Assembly (NCBI GenBank): GCA_024760905.1
Contig: CM045729.1
Location: 83,275,050 to 83,339,049, forward strand
DNA: 64,000 nucleotides
Direction: 5' to 3'
Source of the DNA: Plotosus lineatus
Lineage: Eukaryota; Chordata; Actinopteri; Siluriformes; Plotosidae
Part shown: piece by piece, positions 1 to 13,700 of the stretch
How the letters are laid out: the number at the start of each line of letters is the position of its first letter
How positions within the stretch are numbered: position 1 is the stretch's first letter
Notes under the pieces: model-generated
What the model was told of the DNA's origin: nothing
The model's input: the letters and a program-made list of their open reading frames with translations, nothing else
Database searches by the model: none
Made by a program: the position numbers and the translations under genes

Positions 1-1420
1 ACAAAACATGCCTCTGTACTCTCTTCATTGACCTCACAAAGGCTTTTAACACAGTCAACAGGGAAGCTCTCTCGGCTGTGCTTGAGCGTATTGGATGTCC
101 ACCAAAATTTGTTTCAATGATTAGCCTCTTCCATGATGGCATGACAGGACAAGTTCTCTCCAGTGGCAATATGTTTGAGACCTTTGAGATCAGCAATGGA
201 GTAAAGCAAGTCTGTGTACTAGCACCAGTCCTCTTCAACATCTTCTTTACCTGCATGCTGTCCCATGCATTGAAAGACCTCGAGCAAGGAGTCTACATTC
301 GCTACCGTCTAGATGGCTTCCTATTTGACCTGCGTCGACTCAATGCTAAGACCAAGAGCCTTCTAGATATCATTCTAGAAGTCCTCTTTGCTGATGACTG
401 TGCTCTAGTGGCACATGCTGAATCCCATCTGCAACTGATGCTAGACTGCTTTTCAGAAGCTTCCAAACTGTTCAGTTTAACAATCAGCCTTGGTAAAACT
501 GAGGTGCTTTGCCAACCTGCACCAAAAACAAACCCCCAAGCTCCTACAATCATCATTGAGAACACTCAGCTGAAGAATGTGGAACATTTCAAATATCTAG
601 GAAGCACCATCTCCTCCAATGGCTCCTTAGACAAAAAAAATCAATGCTCGGGATCGCAAAGTGATCCAAGCTTTAGGAAGACTCCAAAACAAAGTGCTCA
701 ACCAACACAACATCCGATTGAGTACAAAATCGAAAGTGTACAATGCAGTGGTTGTGTGCTCCCTCTTCTGTGGCTGTGAGACTTGGACACTGTACCATAA
801 GCACATCAAGAAATTGGAAAAAATCCACATGGGTGCTCTACGTTCCATCCTTAGAATCTGCTGGCAGGACCGCATTACCAATCTTGAGGTCCTGGACCAA
901 GCTCAATCACCAAGCATAGAGTCCATCCTCATCAGGGCCCAACTACGATGGGTAGGACATGTCAACTGCATGGAAGAATACTGCTTGCCAAGGTGTTTGT
1001 TGTATGGAGAACTTCAGAAAGAAATGAGTTGTCCAAAAACGCGCTACAAGGACTCAGTCAAAGCCAATCTCCAGTGGTGTGAACTCAAACCAAAGGAATT
1101 GGAAGACTGTGCCAGTGATTGATCAAGCTGGCAAGCCACCATCCATAAAGCTACTGTCACTTTTCAGGAAGATCGTCGTCAGAAGCTCACTGCTGTCAGA
1201 GAACAACGCCACAGAGCATCAGCTGCAGTGATCCAAACTATGGACTTTCGGTGCCAGCACTGTTCCAGACTCTGCGCCTCCAGCCTGGGGTTGCGAGCCA
1301 CCTCCGGAAACACAGATAAGTCGACAAAACGAAACGTCTTCTTCGGACACGAAGGACTACCCACCAGTAGTAGTGTTCAACCGCCACACCGTTAGCAGCT
1401 ATGAATTTTTTTAGCCCACA
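1..1420 (+). mobile_element. LINE fragment with RT domain and C-terminal zinc-finger-like motif
   Basis: 5'-truncated non-LTR retrotransposon that runs off the left edge. RT motifs seen are F-I-D-L-T-K-A-F, G-V-K-Q-x-C-V-L-A-P and L-F-A-D-D, then K-Y-L-G-S-T and W-Q-D-R-I-T-N. The frame shifts near 640-660. Downstream of the stop at about 1120 is a CxxC-type motif (F-R-C-Q-H-C-S-R-L-C). It shares an unusual RT insertion (G-V-Y-I-R...L-D-G) with the LINE at 25746-28675, so both are one clade. Decayed and inactive; clade name not assigned. Confidence 0.82.
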
Positions 1421-1644
1421 CTGATGAATTCCAGAAGGCATTATGTGTTTCTCTGTTCTTTTTTCTTATCATTTCCCCCTTCCATACCCAACAATATCCC
1501 GAGAAAAGATTTTGCCAGTCCTCATCAACCCTCTGCATATTTGCTTTGGAAAAATTTCAACAGCGTCCCGTTCGTTTTCAGAATGCTACATTGATATTTA
1601 ATTGTGTTTCTAATTTCATTCAGCAGAATGTAATTCCAGTGAAA

Positions 1645-1841
1645 CTGTGGTGTAGTAGTTAGCTGATCTGCCTCACAGTGAGAACATCCTGGGTTCAGGT
1701 CCGAAGCTTGACCAAAGCATTTCTGTTTGGAGTTTAGATGTTCTCCCCGTGCTTTTGTGGGTTTCATCTGGGTACTCCGAAGTCCTTCCACAGTTCAACG
1801 ACATTCACATTAGGCTAATTGGCTATTCCAGACTACCGATT

Positions 1842-1899
<58 letters not shown>

Positions 1900-1998
1900 G
1901 GCCCGACCGTGGGCTAGTGCGCTGTCCGGGGTGTACCCCTCTTTCATCTAGGATTGGCTAAAATAGGCTCCAGCCTATGATTAAGCGATGCAGCAAAT
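1645..1998 (+). mobile_element. tRNA-derived SINE, full-length, with internal (GT)n expansion
   Basis: The tRNA-like head has a B-box-like GGTTCAGGTCC at 1692. The body contains the widespread fish segment around GTTCTCCCCGTGC, then (GT)n, then a tail near GGCTCCAGCC...GATTAAGCG. Not a tRNA gene: no cloverleaf was found. Confidence 0.75.
1842..1898 (+). repeat. (GT)n microsatellite inside a SINE
   Basis: About 28 uninterrupted GT units interrupting the SINE body. Probably grown from the short TG run normally found there. Confidence 0.95.
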
Positions 1999-2164
1999 AG
2001 ATTAATGCAATTCTAGAATATGTAGAATATGTAGAATATGTGCACTGACCGTACTATAGACTCGCAAGCACTTTAGGGCATACCCCACCATGGCCCAGAG
2101 TTGGCTCCCTCCCTGTGACTCTAGTAGGATTAATTGGTTTTAACTATTCATTCATCATTTGTTG

Positions 2165-4660
2165 AAATGCTTATCATTTTCTTCCGCCTAATCTGGGGTC
2201 AGGTCACAGAGACAACAGCCTAAGTAGTGAGGTCCAGATAGCCTTTTCTCAGCCAATTCCTACAGCTCCTACAGGGGGACACTGAGGGGTTTCCAGGACA
2301 GTCAAGAGACACAGTCCTTCCAGTGTGTTCTGGGTTGACCCCAAGGTCTCTTCACGGTTGTACATGCCGGCATTCAGGAGGCATTCTATCCAGATGCATA
2401 AGATACCTCAACTGAATAGAACATGAACAGAATTGGTGACAAAGGACAGTCTTGGTAGACTCCAACCCCAGCCAGAAACACATCAGCCCTGTCGTTACCA
2501 ATGTGGACCAAGCTCTGGCTCCGGGGGGGGACAGAGATCTAATGACCAATAGCAGCAACAGGTCCGGCACACCATACTCCTGGAGAACATCACACAAGAT
2601 AGCCCAAGGGCCACGATCTAAAGCCTTTTCTAAATCCACAAAACACGTGGGTGGATTGGACAAACTCTCATGGCCTCTCCAGGATCTTATAGAGTGTGTA
2701 GAGCTGGTAGAGAGGGCTACAGCCAGGGTGAAAACTTCATTGTTCCTCCTGAATCCAAGGATCAACTATTGGTCGGACCCTTCCCCAGTACTCCTGAATA
2801 GACTTTTCCAGGTAGGCTGAGGAGTGTGATTCCATGATAACTGGAACACACCATCTGGTCTCCCCCTTTTTTAAAAAAAGGAACTACCACCATGGTGTGC
2901 CAATCCAAAGGTACAGCCCCCAATGACCATGCAATGTTATAGAGACGTGTCAATCAAGACAGTCCCACAACATCCATAGCCCTAAGACATTTAAGGTGGA
3001 TCTCAACCACCCCGGAGCCTGACCACTGAGGAGCTGTTTGACCACCTTAAGCGACCTCAGCTCCAGTAACTGGCATGTCCCCATCCAAACTCCCAAAGTC
3101 TTCCTCCTCCACGGACTGCATTGGGTTGGACTGAGGAGGTTCTCAAAGTATTCCTTCCACCTCAAACAACATCCCAAGTTGAGTTGAGCAGCTCCCTACT
3201 TCAAGTGTAAACTGTATTTCTTCTTCCCTCTCATGGGGCATAGGATTGTGACCAGAACCTTTTTGAGGCCGACCAATAGTCACTTCCCAGGCCCTCACCA
3301 AACCCCTCTCACCCCAAAGGTTTTGAATCGGCGATAATTCGGGCTGCAGCACATTTGGCCTACTGGTAACTGTCTGCTGCCTCAGGAGTCCCACAAACCA
3401 AAAAGACCCAAGAAGCCTCCTTTCTCAGCAGGATTGCCCCCCCCACTACTGGGTTAGGGGTTATTGCCACAACAGGCACCAATGACCCTCCGGCCACAGC
3501 TATGGGCCTGCCAGGTCTGGAGGGCATCCTTCCAGCCATCAGAGCCAGCTCGGCACCAAGTGGTGATCAGTTGACAGCTTACTCATCTCTTCATCTGAGT
3601 GTCCAGAGTGTCTCCTGGCGACATGACTACAAAGTTGATCATCAAACCTAAGGGTATCCTGGTGCCAAGTGTACTTATGCTGGGACATTTACACTGTTCT
3701 GGTTCCAATTGGAGAAGCCATACCTTCCAATCACACCCCTCCAAGTCATAGGGACATTGTCCACATGAGCATTGAAGTCTCCCAGGACAACGGGGGAGAC
3801 CCCAGGGGGAGTGTTCTCAAACACACCCCCTAAAGAAAGGGTGTCAAATTCATTTCACAAAGGACCATATGGCAGCAGGTTTTTGTTTCAACTCAGCACA
3901 GCACACCTGACTTGGCTCATTTAATCAACTTATCTTAGTCTTCAGGCAGTTGATTGATCAGTCTCTGTACAAAGCACACACATTGAAGGTTTTGATCAGT
4001 TGATGAAATGAACCAAGTCAGGTGTGCTGCTGCTTAGTCAAACAAAAACCTGCAGCCACATGGCCCTTTGTGGCATGAATCTGACACCCCTGCCCTAAAG
4101 ACTCCAAATAGGGTGGATACTTGTCATTAGGTGCATAAGCATAAACAACAGTGAAGACACGTCCCGCTCCACCTGAAGGTGGAGGGAAGCTGCCCTTTCC
4201 CCAACTGGTGAGAACCCCAACATGTAGGTACTATGCTGGGGTTGTCAATGATGTACACACCAGCTCACCAAAATGAGCAACTGCTGTATGAAATAAGTTT
4301 CAGCTCCTCTTGAGATGGGGGATTCCAGAGCCGAAGCTATGCGTCAAGCTTAGTCTATATCTAGCTGGTATATGTCAACCTCACGCACCAGCTGAGGCTC
4401 CTTCACCATCAGAGAGGTGACATTTCCTGTCATACAGTTTCCCATGCGTGAACGCTGGTCACCAGGGCCCCCCTTGGAGCCAGGCCTGGAGGAGGAGCTT
4501 GAAGATGAGCATCTAGTGCTCAGGCTTCTACCCATGGAGCCCAGCCTGAAAAGGAGACATGGGTCCGCTCTCCCATGAACCCACCTCCTGTGGTTGGGGC
4601 TATAGCAGTCGGGTGCCCTCTGAGTTGGGTGGAAGCCAACGGCATGGCTTCTGTCTGACT
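2165..4660 (-). mobile_element. Minus-strand LINE copy (same family as 21774-24988), decayed
   Basis: The 5' end is near 4660 (G-N-V-T-S-L-M-V and L-V-R-E-V-D-I-Y at 4350-4450) and the 3' end is near 2170. Between them are endonuclease and RT remnants: H-T-M-V-V-V-P-F-F-K-K-G at about 2880, F-V-D-L-E-K-A-L at about 2640. Many stops and frameshifts. A foldback element is inserted at 3836-4092. Confidence 0.82.
3836..4092. mobile_element. Palindromic hAT-type MITE with 8-bp TSD
   Basis: Ends read near-perfect inverted copies of CAGGGGTGTCAAA (the left end has two substitutions), and the inverted repeats extend inward over most of the 257 bp. Flanked by CCCTAAAG at 3828-3835 and 4093-4100, an 8-bp target duplication as expected for hAT. 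Inserted into the minus-strand LINE. A second copy is at 47082-47407. Confidence 0.88.
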
Positions 4661-4829
4661 GATCTTTGGCTACTGACTCTGAGTCTTGGAACATGGAATA
4701 ATTAAAATTATTTTTGCAAAGTATTGTATTGGATGCAGGCGAAGACATATCTTTAACCCAGATGTAAACCTGCACATTTAAAACAACTGGGTAATTAATG
4801 TAATGACAGTGAGGGAGAATATGTTCAAA

Positions 4830-4945
4830 AGCATGTTCACGGAAAAATTTTCTGAGAGTGTTCCCTTTGGTTTCGTGATCTTTCCTTTTATACTGCAAGT
4901 GTTCCTTAACTTATCCGCAAGTCTTGCAGATCCGCAAATCATGCA
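4830..4945 (-). mobile_element. Harbinger-related non-autonomous fragment
   Basis: The minus-strand sequence closely matches the subterminal part of the Harbinger element at about 62430-62585 (the same CTTGCGGATAAGTTA and TTTTTCCxTGAAC blocks), with an internal deletion of roughly 45 bases. No transposase remains. Confidence 0.65.
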
Positions 4946-5584
4946 GACCCGATCGAACTCCATCTATGGCACACTGTGAGTATTTCACCTTCTTCTGATT
5001 CACTGATCCACTTCTGATTGTGGTTTGCTTGAAACCTCGATCAAGTCTGATCATGCTCCTCATGCTGATGATCACGTGAGCGCGGACAGAGTAGAAAGCG
5101 CGCAGCATGCGCCGCCTTATAATAAATGATCAAATACAAAATGGGGTTCAGAGATCAGCGCGTCTTAAACACGTGCTCAATGCATGCTTTCATCTAGCAC
5201 AGACTCGATCAGAGGGACTGGGGAGTCGGAATAAAGCCTGGATGATGCTCTGAAATGCACCACACACCAACCTGAAGGGAGAAGAACAGAAATCTTCACC
5301 ACATCTCAAGTCTGGGGACCTGTCAAAGCCTGATAACTACAGGTGAATCAGCTTGATCTGCATCCTCAAACAGTTGTACTACATGCCATCATCAATCTAA
5401 ACTTCAGGTTTAAACAAGAACTTTAATCATTTTAATAAAGCAGTAAAGGGGGTTCAGATCTGTTTAGAATGATGGTGGTGTTGCAAAACAATGGTGACCA
5501 ATAGGTGAAAAGGAATAGGTTGCGATGAGGTCATGAGGTTGTATTGGAGTTGTATTGAGGTTGTAACAAGGTTGCATTGAGATT
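4946..5584. other. Non-coding interval
   Basis: No gene or clear repeat is recognised apart from a few short GAGGTTGTATT-like echoes at 5520-5580 that continue at 6020-6060 past an RTE insertion. Confidence 0.5.
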
Positions 5585-5598
5585 ACAGTAAGGCTATC

Positions 5599-6007
5599 TT
5601 GTTATTGTTCTTCTCCTTTCGGCTGTCCTTTCGGCTGTTCCCTTCAGGGGTCACCATAGTGAATCATCTGCCTCCATTTCATCCTATCCTATGCATCTTC
5701 TTCTCTTACACCAACTACCTTCATGCCCTCCTTCACCACATCCATAAATCTTCTCTTTGGTCTTCCTCTAGGCCTTCTGCCTGGTAGTTCCACTCTCAGC
5801 ATCCTACTACCAATATATTCACTATCCTTCCTCAATCTATCCTCTCTGACTTTGTCTCCAAAACGTCTTACATGTGCTGTCCCTCTGGTGTACTCATTCC
5901 TGATCCTATCCACCCTCGTTACTCCCAAAGAGAACCTCAACATTTTCATCTCTGCTACCTCCAGCTCTGTCTCCTGTCTTTTCTCCACGGCCACTGTTTC
6001 TACACCA
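5599..6007 (-). mobile_element. 5'-truncated RTE-type LINE insertion with 14-bp TSD
   Basis: Minus-strand 3' end of an RTE family ([15 protein letters not shown] and [11 protein letters not shown]). Flanked by ACAGTAAGGCTATC at 5585-5598 and again at 6008-6021, a perfect duplication. The coding stretch retains about 100 codons but has lost its 5' part. Confidence 0.9.
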
Positions 6008-6021
6008 ACAGTAAGGCTATC

Positions 6022-7407
6022 ATGAGGTTGTATTGAGGTTGTAATAAGGTTGCATTGAAAGTAGTTTTAAAAGGTTGTGAAAGGTAAGACAGCAGCAAAA
6101 AGGCAGTGAAAGACTGATCCAAGGTTTTGAGAACCATTGTGAAACATTTCAAAAATCCTGTGGTTTATGGTGGCCATTGCCAGCCGACAGCAAACATCTA
6201 CACAGTATAAAGACTATGTTACTGTGACCCAGAATGGTTTGGAACCAGGCTGAACCACTGTCAGAATCACTCCTGAGAGGCCTGCTTAAAATGTTCTTGC
6301 CTATATTTGGTACACTGTCAGTTTAATTCCTAGAATGCCGCAGAATGTAAACAACACAAACATTTCTTGCACTCCAACATCATTTCCCAGTATGCACCAG
6401 AGCGGTCTTTATAGTGAACTGCAGCCTTCAATGTGTTGAATAATTTTGTTACCATTAACAAATCATGGTGCTCCAGTCTCATCTAGTCCACTCATAGTTA
6501 AGAAAGCGTTAATATTACTGCATTGGATATAAACTTCTGCTTCTGAGCCACAGGATTTAAACTCAGAATGAGTGCACACATGCAAAACACCTCGAGGTCC
6601 ACTACAAAACGTGGAGATGAATCAGTAAGGTTATGTGGCTATTGGTTTAAGGTTGTTTGTCAAGTAGCAGTCCAAAACCTGGTTGCTCCTGCCAGGAGGT
6701 TAACAAATGCACATAAAGCTGTTGTATAGAACAACACAAAGAAAAACAAAGTGACCGCCTCACTGTCTTGATTGAAACCCTAATGAAAATCTGTGGCCTG
6801 ATTGAAGGGACTTTACAAGTGTAAACTTCAGAATTTATTTAAGTGAGTTTATAATGTACAAATAAAGCAGAGTCTATCTCATAAGCATTAACTATATTTA
6901 TAGACACAACAGAAAGAGACTCTATGCTGTTTTCTTTAGTCGAGCCAAAAATATCCTTCCGGCCCCAAAATCAACACCAAAAATGGAGATGATCGGCGCA
7001 GATACGATTTTGAGCAGATGATTTTTTTGAGGATTTTTTTCTATTTTTTTTCAAATTGAGGATGGCAACGATGGCGGCAATACTGGATGTCAGACTGAGA
7101 CAAAAATAGGCTTGTGTAGTGACACAGTCCCAGCATCCATTCCAAATGTGATGATCAGTGACGCCGTTTTTGAGTTGTGCATGTACTGCAACTGTGGAAA
7201 GACGGATGGACGGACAGACAGACATCACATGTTTCAAAAATATCTTTCATATCAGTTGGGTTGGGGGTTGAAAGTACATGCATTATGAATGTGGCAATGC
7301 ATTTAAAATATCAGTATTTAACATTAAACCGCTGTTTCTACCCATTATTTTAACACACTTCATGTGTTCTGATTTTTATATGAACTTTTAATTTCTTTAC
7401 TGTCCAG
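6022..7407. other. Glypican intron 1 (3' part) or upstream sequence, no gene found
   Basis: AT-rich sequence without recognisable coding potential or repeat, apart from a branch/pyrimidine tract before exon 2. It is intron if exon 1 lies upstream, as expected. Confidence 0.6.
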
Positions 7408-7566
7408 GTGACATCCTGCAAGTGTGTGTGTGGAACCAGACGTGCTGTAGCGCAGAAATGGAACAGAATTTCATTGAGAGGAGTAAGCACGAGTTTGAAA
7501 AGTTTGTATATGAGGCAACTGAAGATTTAAGGAACACTTTTGAGTCCAGATATAAAAGGTTTGATG
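7408..7566 (+). CDS. gpc6: gpc6 exon 2
   Basis: Enters with two bases of a split codon and ends in phase 1 (first base of an Asp codon). The acceptor is a pyrimidine-rich tract ending CCAG; the donor is GTACGG. It encodes the first conserved cysteine cluster (V-C-V-W-N-Q-T-C-C) and the following helix ending K-R-F-D. This is the first part of the glypican N-terminal globular domain. Confidence 0.92.
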
Positions 7567-10500
7567 GTACGGCTTCACTCTTTACACTAAAAAAACCCCA
7601 GACATGTTCTCATTTTGCTTTATTTGTTTTGTCAGCTATGTTTTGGAAACAGTTATCTCTTCTACAGAATACACACCATAACAACAAGGTTGTTGTGTGA
7701 CGTATGTCATATTAGCTTCGAAATAACTGTACTTGTGTAACTGAAATATTTCACTCACGTGATTTATATTTTTCATATTCCAATGAGACGAGTAGTCATT
7801 TCTTTCTAACCTTGGGCAGATTTCTTCCTGGAGCTCCTAGAAAAAACCGAACACTCGCTGAATGAGATGTTTGTTCGTACGTACGGCGATCTGTACACGC
7901 AGAACGCTGATGTTTTCCTGCAGCTGTTTTCTGAACTGAAACATTATTACGCTGGTGGAAGTGTGAACCTGGATGAGACCATGAACGATTTCTGGATGCG
8001 TCTGATGGAGCGCATGTTCCAGCTGCTGAACTCGCAGTATGACATTAATGATGATTACATGGAGTGTGTGAACAAGCACATGGATGATCTTAAGCCCTTT
8101 GGTGATGTACCAAAAAAACTTAAAATTCAAGTGTCCAGGGCATTTGTTGTCGCCAGAACCTTCGTCCAGGGACTGAGATTTGGACAGGAAGTGGCTACCA
8201 ATGCATCTGAGGTTTGATCATTTTCTCTGTGTTAGCTATACTATTAACGTAGTATTATTGTGTTACTGTAATATATTGTATAATAATAAAACTGTACATA
8301 GCTAAGAGACTTAAACTACTGAGTTTACAGGTAGCAGATTCATTCATTGCTTTAGTTTCATACCTTTATTGGAAATATCTAGCTAACTGGCGAACCGTGA
8401 TAAACATACATTATTCCACATAACGCTTTATTAAAACACAGTGCTGCCCCTCTCTGAGCTCCTATCTTTTTATTCATATATAAAATTTAAACTATTTTTG
8501 ATTTATTATAATATGACACATAACCCATGTAAAAAACAAACAAAAAAACAGTTTTCAAATGATCCAGTGATTTAAGGACGGCCCTCCAAACTTTCACGAT
8601 ACACAACAACATTATGCATATTTTCATTATCAGGTGGTTTTTGATTACAGTTTTGATGTTATGATCTACTAAAATCTGTTTGCTGTTTGCATTTGCCAGT
8701 TTGAACAGGCTGTTGTTTTACTGTCACGAAAAAAGGACAAGAGCCCATCAGTTCATATAAGGCAAGGTAATGAAAATAATAACAGTAAACAGATATCAAA
8801 CTATCCAATCAGATTTAAACTATTGGCTTACTGAATATAATTAAACTATTCACAAACATAATTCATACAACGATCCGATTACATTAAAACAAGGGTGCAT
8901 TCGTACCGATAAAAGTAAAAAATACTGTGCCATATTCATAAGCAAGTTTTTTCCATGCAGCCGACACAGAAACAAGATAAGATGATCACGTACATTTTAA
9001 CAACTTTTCACATTCCAGTGGAGTGGCACTTATTAAACAATGTTGAAAAACAAAACAAAAAACAACAACAACAATTTAGTAGTAACAGACATAAACTATG
9101 CAAGCAGGCGTTTTATTCAGAAAGTTATTCAAATAAATCTGTTATAAAAGCAATAAAATCAATGTCTTAAACTCTGGCATTCCAGCAAACTGCTATAAGA
9201 ACATCATTTCCAAATGGAATAAACATGGAAGTGCTGAATCTGCCCAGGAGTGGCTTGCCTAGCAAAATTACTGTAAGGAGCTGAAAATCTCTTGAAAATG
9301 TTGATGATTTAATCTTTGGAAAAAGTCCGGGTGAACAGGGTATCCACGGATGAACAGAAGACTACTGCTGAACAAGAGAAGCAAAAGAGTTTCTGATATT
9401 TGATTAAAAATAAACAAACAGCACCCTCCCCCCACCTCAATTCTCAGCCAAACCTTTGGGCCAAAGTTCAATTGACTGAAGAGTTTAAAGTAAAAGAAAA
9501 TGGAAAGCACGGTTCGTGTTACACCAAACATAAAGTCAATACAGTGTTCAACAACTTGATCATTACACACACAGTCAAACATGGTGGTGGTAGCGTGATG
9601 GTGTGATTATGCTTTGCTGTTTTGGGGTCTGGGTGGTTTACCATAATTAAGGAAACTTTCTCCACTGAAAGTGGACTAAAGGAAACTGTCCAGGCCATGA
9701 TCTGAAACCGTAGGTTGGCTTTACAGAAGCAGAATGAGCTGTAGCATAGTTGCCACCACTAAATGGCTAAAAAACATCAAATGGTTTTGGACCAGCTCGC
9801 CTATAACTACCAGATATAGTCTGTTTGTGTTTTTGTCCTGTTTTGATCCATGAATCAGTGTCCTGACAAGGGATTTTCATAATTTCCTGTCTTTCAGGTT
9901 AACATGAGCTCGGCGTGCGCTAGTAACATGACTGAGATGCTTTACTGCCCATACTGCCAAGGCGTGACAGGGAAGAAGCCATGTAAACTTTACTGCCTCC
10001 AGGTGATGAAGCTCTGTTTAAGAAACCAACTTGGGATGGATAACCACTGGACACGATACACTGGCAAGAATTTCTACCTACAATCACTATACACCATCAT
10101 CCCTCTGAAATAACACAGTACAGCTAATCAGCCACTCATCCACCTTTAAGCAAGAAGGTCCTGGGTTCGACTCCTGGACTCAGTGAGGATGTTTCTTTGT
10201 GGAGTTTGTATGTTCTCCCCATGTTTGTGTAGGTTTGCTCCAGGTAGCTCGGTTTGAAAAGAATGGACATTAGGCTTTTCCAAATTGCCCCTTGACATGA
10301 GTATGAATGGTATTGTGTTGGCCATGTAGAGGTTTCATGATCTGTTCAGGGTATACTCCGCCCGTGACCCTAGTAGGATTAAGTAGCTCTGCAAATGGAT
10401 GCACGGATGGAGATTTAGCTGGAATAGCTTCCTAACTGCTAGCTTAATGAAATGTCTCACCATTATCAGAACACAGAGGATGTTGTCCCAAACCACACAC

Positions 10501-10675
10501 CCTGCTCACTATGTAGGCCGCTGTCTGAATGGGGAGAAAATGGCTTTATAATCAGTGTTTATGTGACCTCCATGGTTTGGTTTTATTTTATTTTTGAGGT
10601 TAAATAAACGTGAATAAGTGGACAGAGGAGCAGCTGTAGGCTGAGGATAATGGCTTACAGCTGTGCTGCTCTCAA

Positions 10676-10722
<47 letters not shown>

Positions 10723-13700
10723 GACATCATGTGGCAGCTACACAATGCATAAGATGATGTGAATACACATCTCAAGCTTCAGATATTGTTCAGAATGAAG
10801 AAATGAACATTCAGATTGGTTTGATTGCTGCTATAGCGCAAATACCTACTCTGTACAACCATGGTACGCAGAAAAGCATCTCCTGTCCACCTCATGAGGT
10901 GGCTGAGTTAGGACAATACACTGAATCACTGAAAAATACTTCTCTTATAGACTGTATCCATGGGCTGTGTGAGCAGTTTAGCATATTCTGCTTTTTCCCC
11001 CTCTTTATACACACTGAGTTCCCTTCACACGTCTTTCCTCGTCTTTCACCGGTGAGCTCGCAGAATATTAACACGTTCTTTTAGGAATAATTTGTGATAA
11101 TTAGGTTTCATTTCTGTGACCGTGGACAGGAAGTGGTGTTATGAGATGTATTTAAAGAGACAGATCTCGCTGAAGTCTTAATCGGACCTTTACCCTGAAC
11201 GCTGCGGGCTGGCTGGTCCACATGACGCACTGCCTGGGTTCGTGGTGTTAACGTAATCCCAAAGTATTCATGAAATGCACGTTTCCAGGAAGAGACGGAT
11301 TTCCTCAAACATTTTTGTGGCTTTACGGGTAGTTTGGATGGATTTTAATGTTACAAAAATAAATTGAGAGCCGGGAACAAGAGCAAAGAAAGTGCCCATG
11401 TGTATGGGACAAAAAACCACCAACATTCGCCCTCGTTCACCTCTACACGCCAAGAGGTCAGTGTGGAATCAGAGGGTTGCTGAAGTGCAGGTTCACCTGA
11501 GGTGAAAGAATTGTCATGTTAAAAAAAAACATTTCTTCTCTTGATAGCACATGAAGAGAGAGCAAGACCTGTATAATTCAACTGAAAAACACTCGCACTT
11601 TCTTTCACACATCACTAAATCCTAGGGTTGCAGGGAGGCTGGTGCCTATCTCAGCTGACACAACTAAGGCAGGGTACACCCTGAACAGCTCACCAGACTA
11701 TTGCAGGGCCGACACAGATGCAACCATACAAATGCACACGGACACCGAGGGGCAATTTGGAAAAGTCAGGTGGTCTAATGTACATGTGTGGAATGAAACC
11801 GTACAGCCCGGATGAAACCCACATAAGTACAAAGAGAACATACACAAATTTCTTACTGATTTATCACTCACTCACTCACTCACTCACTCACTCATCATTT
11901 ACTCATAACTCACTCACTCACTCACTCACTCACTCATCATTTACTCACTCACTCACTCACTCACTCACTCACTCACTCATCATTTACTCATAACTCACTC
12001 ACTCACTCACTCACTCACTCATCATTTACTCACTCACTCACTCACTCACTCACTCACTCACTCACTCACTCACTCATCATTTACTCATAACACACTCACT
12101 CACTCAGTCATCATTTACTCATAACTCACTCACTCACTCACTCACTCACTCACTCACCATTTACTCATCACTCATTCACTCACTCACTCATTCACTCACT
12201 CACTCATTCACTCACTCACTCATCATTTACTCATCACTCATTCACTCACTCACTCACTCACCATTTACTCATCACTCACTCACTCGCTCACTCACTCACT
12301 CATTATTTACTCATCTCTCACTCACTCACTCACTCATCATTTACTCATTCACTCACTCACTCACCATTTACTCATCACTCATTCACTCACTCATCATTTA
12401 CTCATAACTCACTCACTCACTCACTCACTCACTCACTCACCATTTACTCATCACTCATTCACTCACTCACTCACTCACTCACCATTTACTCATCACTCAT
12501 TCACTCACTCACTCATTATTTACTCATCACTCACTCACTCACTCACTCACTCATCATTTACTCATCACTCATTCACTCACCATTTACTCATCACTCATTC
12601 ACTCACTCACTCATCATTTACTCATCACTCATTCACTCACTCACTCACTCACCATTTACTCATCACTCACTCACTCGCTCACTCACTCATTCACTCACTC
12701 ATTATTTACTCACTCACTCACTCACTCACTCACTCACTCATCATTTACTCACTCACTCACTCATTCACTCACTCATTATTTACTCATCACTCACTCACTC
12801 ACTCACTCACTCACTCACTCATCATTTACTCATCACTCATTCACTCACCATTTACTCATCACTCATTCACTCACTCACTCATCATTTACTCATCACTCAC
12901 TCACTCACTCATAATTCACTCATCACTCACTCACTCACTCATCATTTACTCACTCACTCATTCACTCATCATTTACTCATCACTCACACACTCATTCACC
13001 CACTCACTCACTCACTCACTCACTCACTCACTCACTCACTCATCATTTACTCATCACTCATTCACTCACTCACTCATCATTTACTCATCACTCACTCACT
13101 CACTCACTCACTCACTCACTCACTCACTCACTCACTCACTCATAATTTACTCATTACTCACTCACTCACTCACTCACTCACTCATCATTTACTCACTCAC
13201 TCACTCACTCACTCACTCATTCACTCACTTACTCACATACTCACTCATCATTTACTCATCACTTACACACTCACTCACTCACACACTCACTCACTCACTC
13301 ACTCACTCACTCAGTCATCATTTACTCACTCACTCACTCATCATTTACTCATCACTCACTCACTCATTCACTCACTTACTCACATACTCACTCATTATTT
13401 ACTCATCACTTACACACTCACTCACTCACTCATCATTTACTCATCACTCACTCACTCACTCACACACTCACTCACTTACTCACATACACACTCACTCATA
13501 ATTTACTCATTACGCACTCACTCACTCATTCATTCACTCAATCACTCGCTCACTCACTTATAACCCCCACATTCACTCACTCATCACTCACTCACTCATT
13601 CACTCATCACTCACACACACTCATCACTTTCATTCACTCAGTCACTGATAACTAACTTAGCTCCCACTTTCCCACGCATCATTGACTCATCATTCACTTC

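Noticed and set aside
9904..10113. Alternative glypican end using the open frame past exon 4 to a stop at 10111
   Set aside because: It loses all later conserved exons, and the GC donor gives a perfect in-phase match; at most a truncated isoform.
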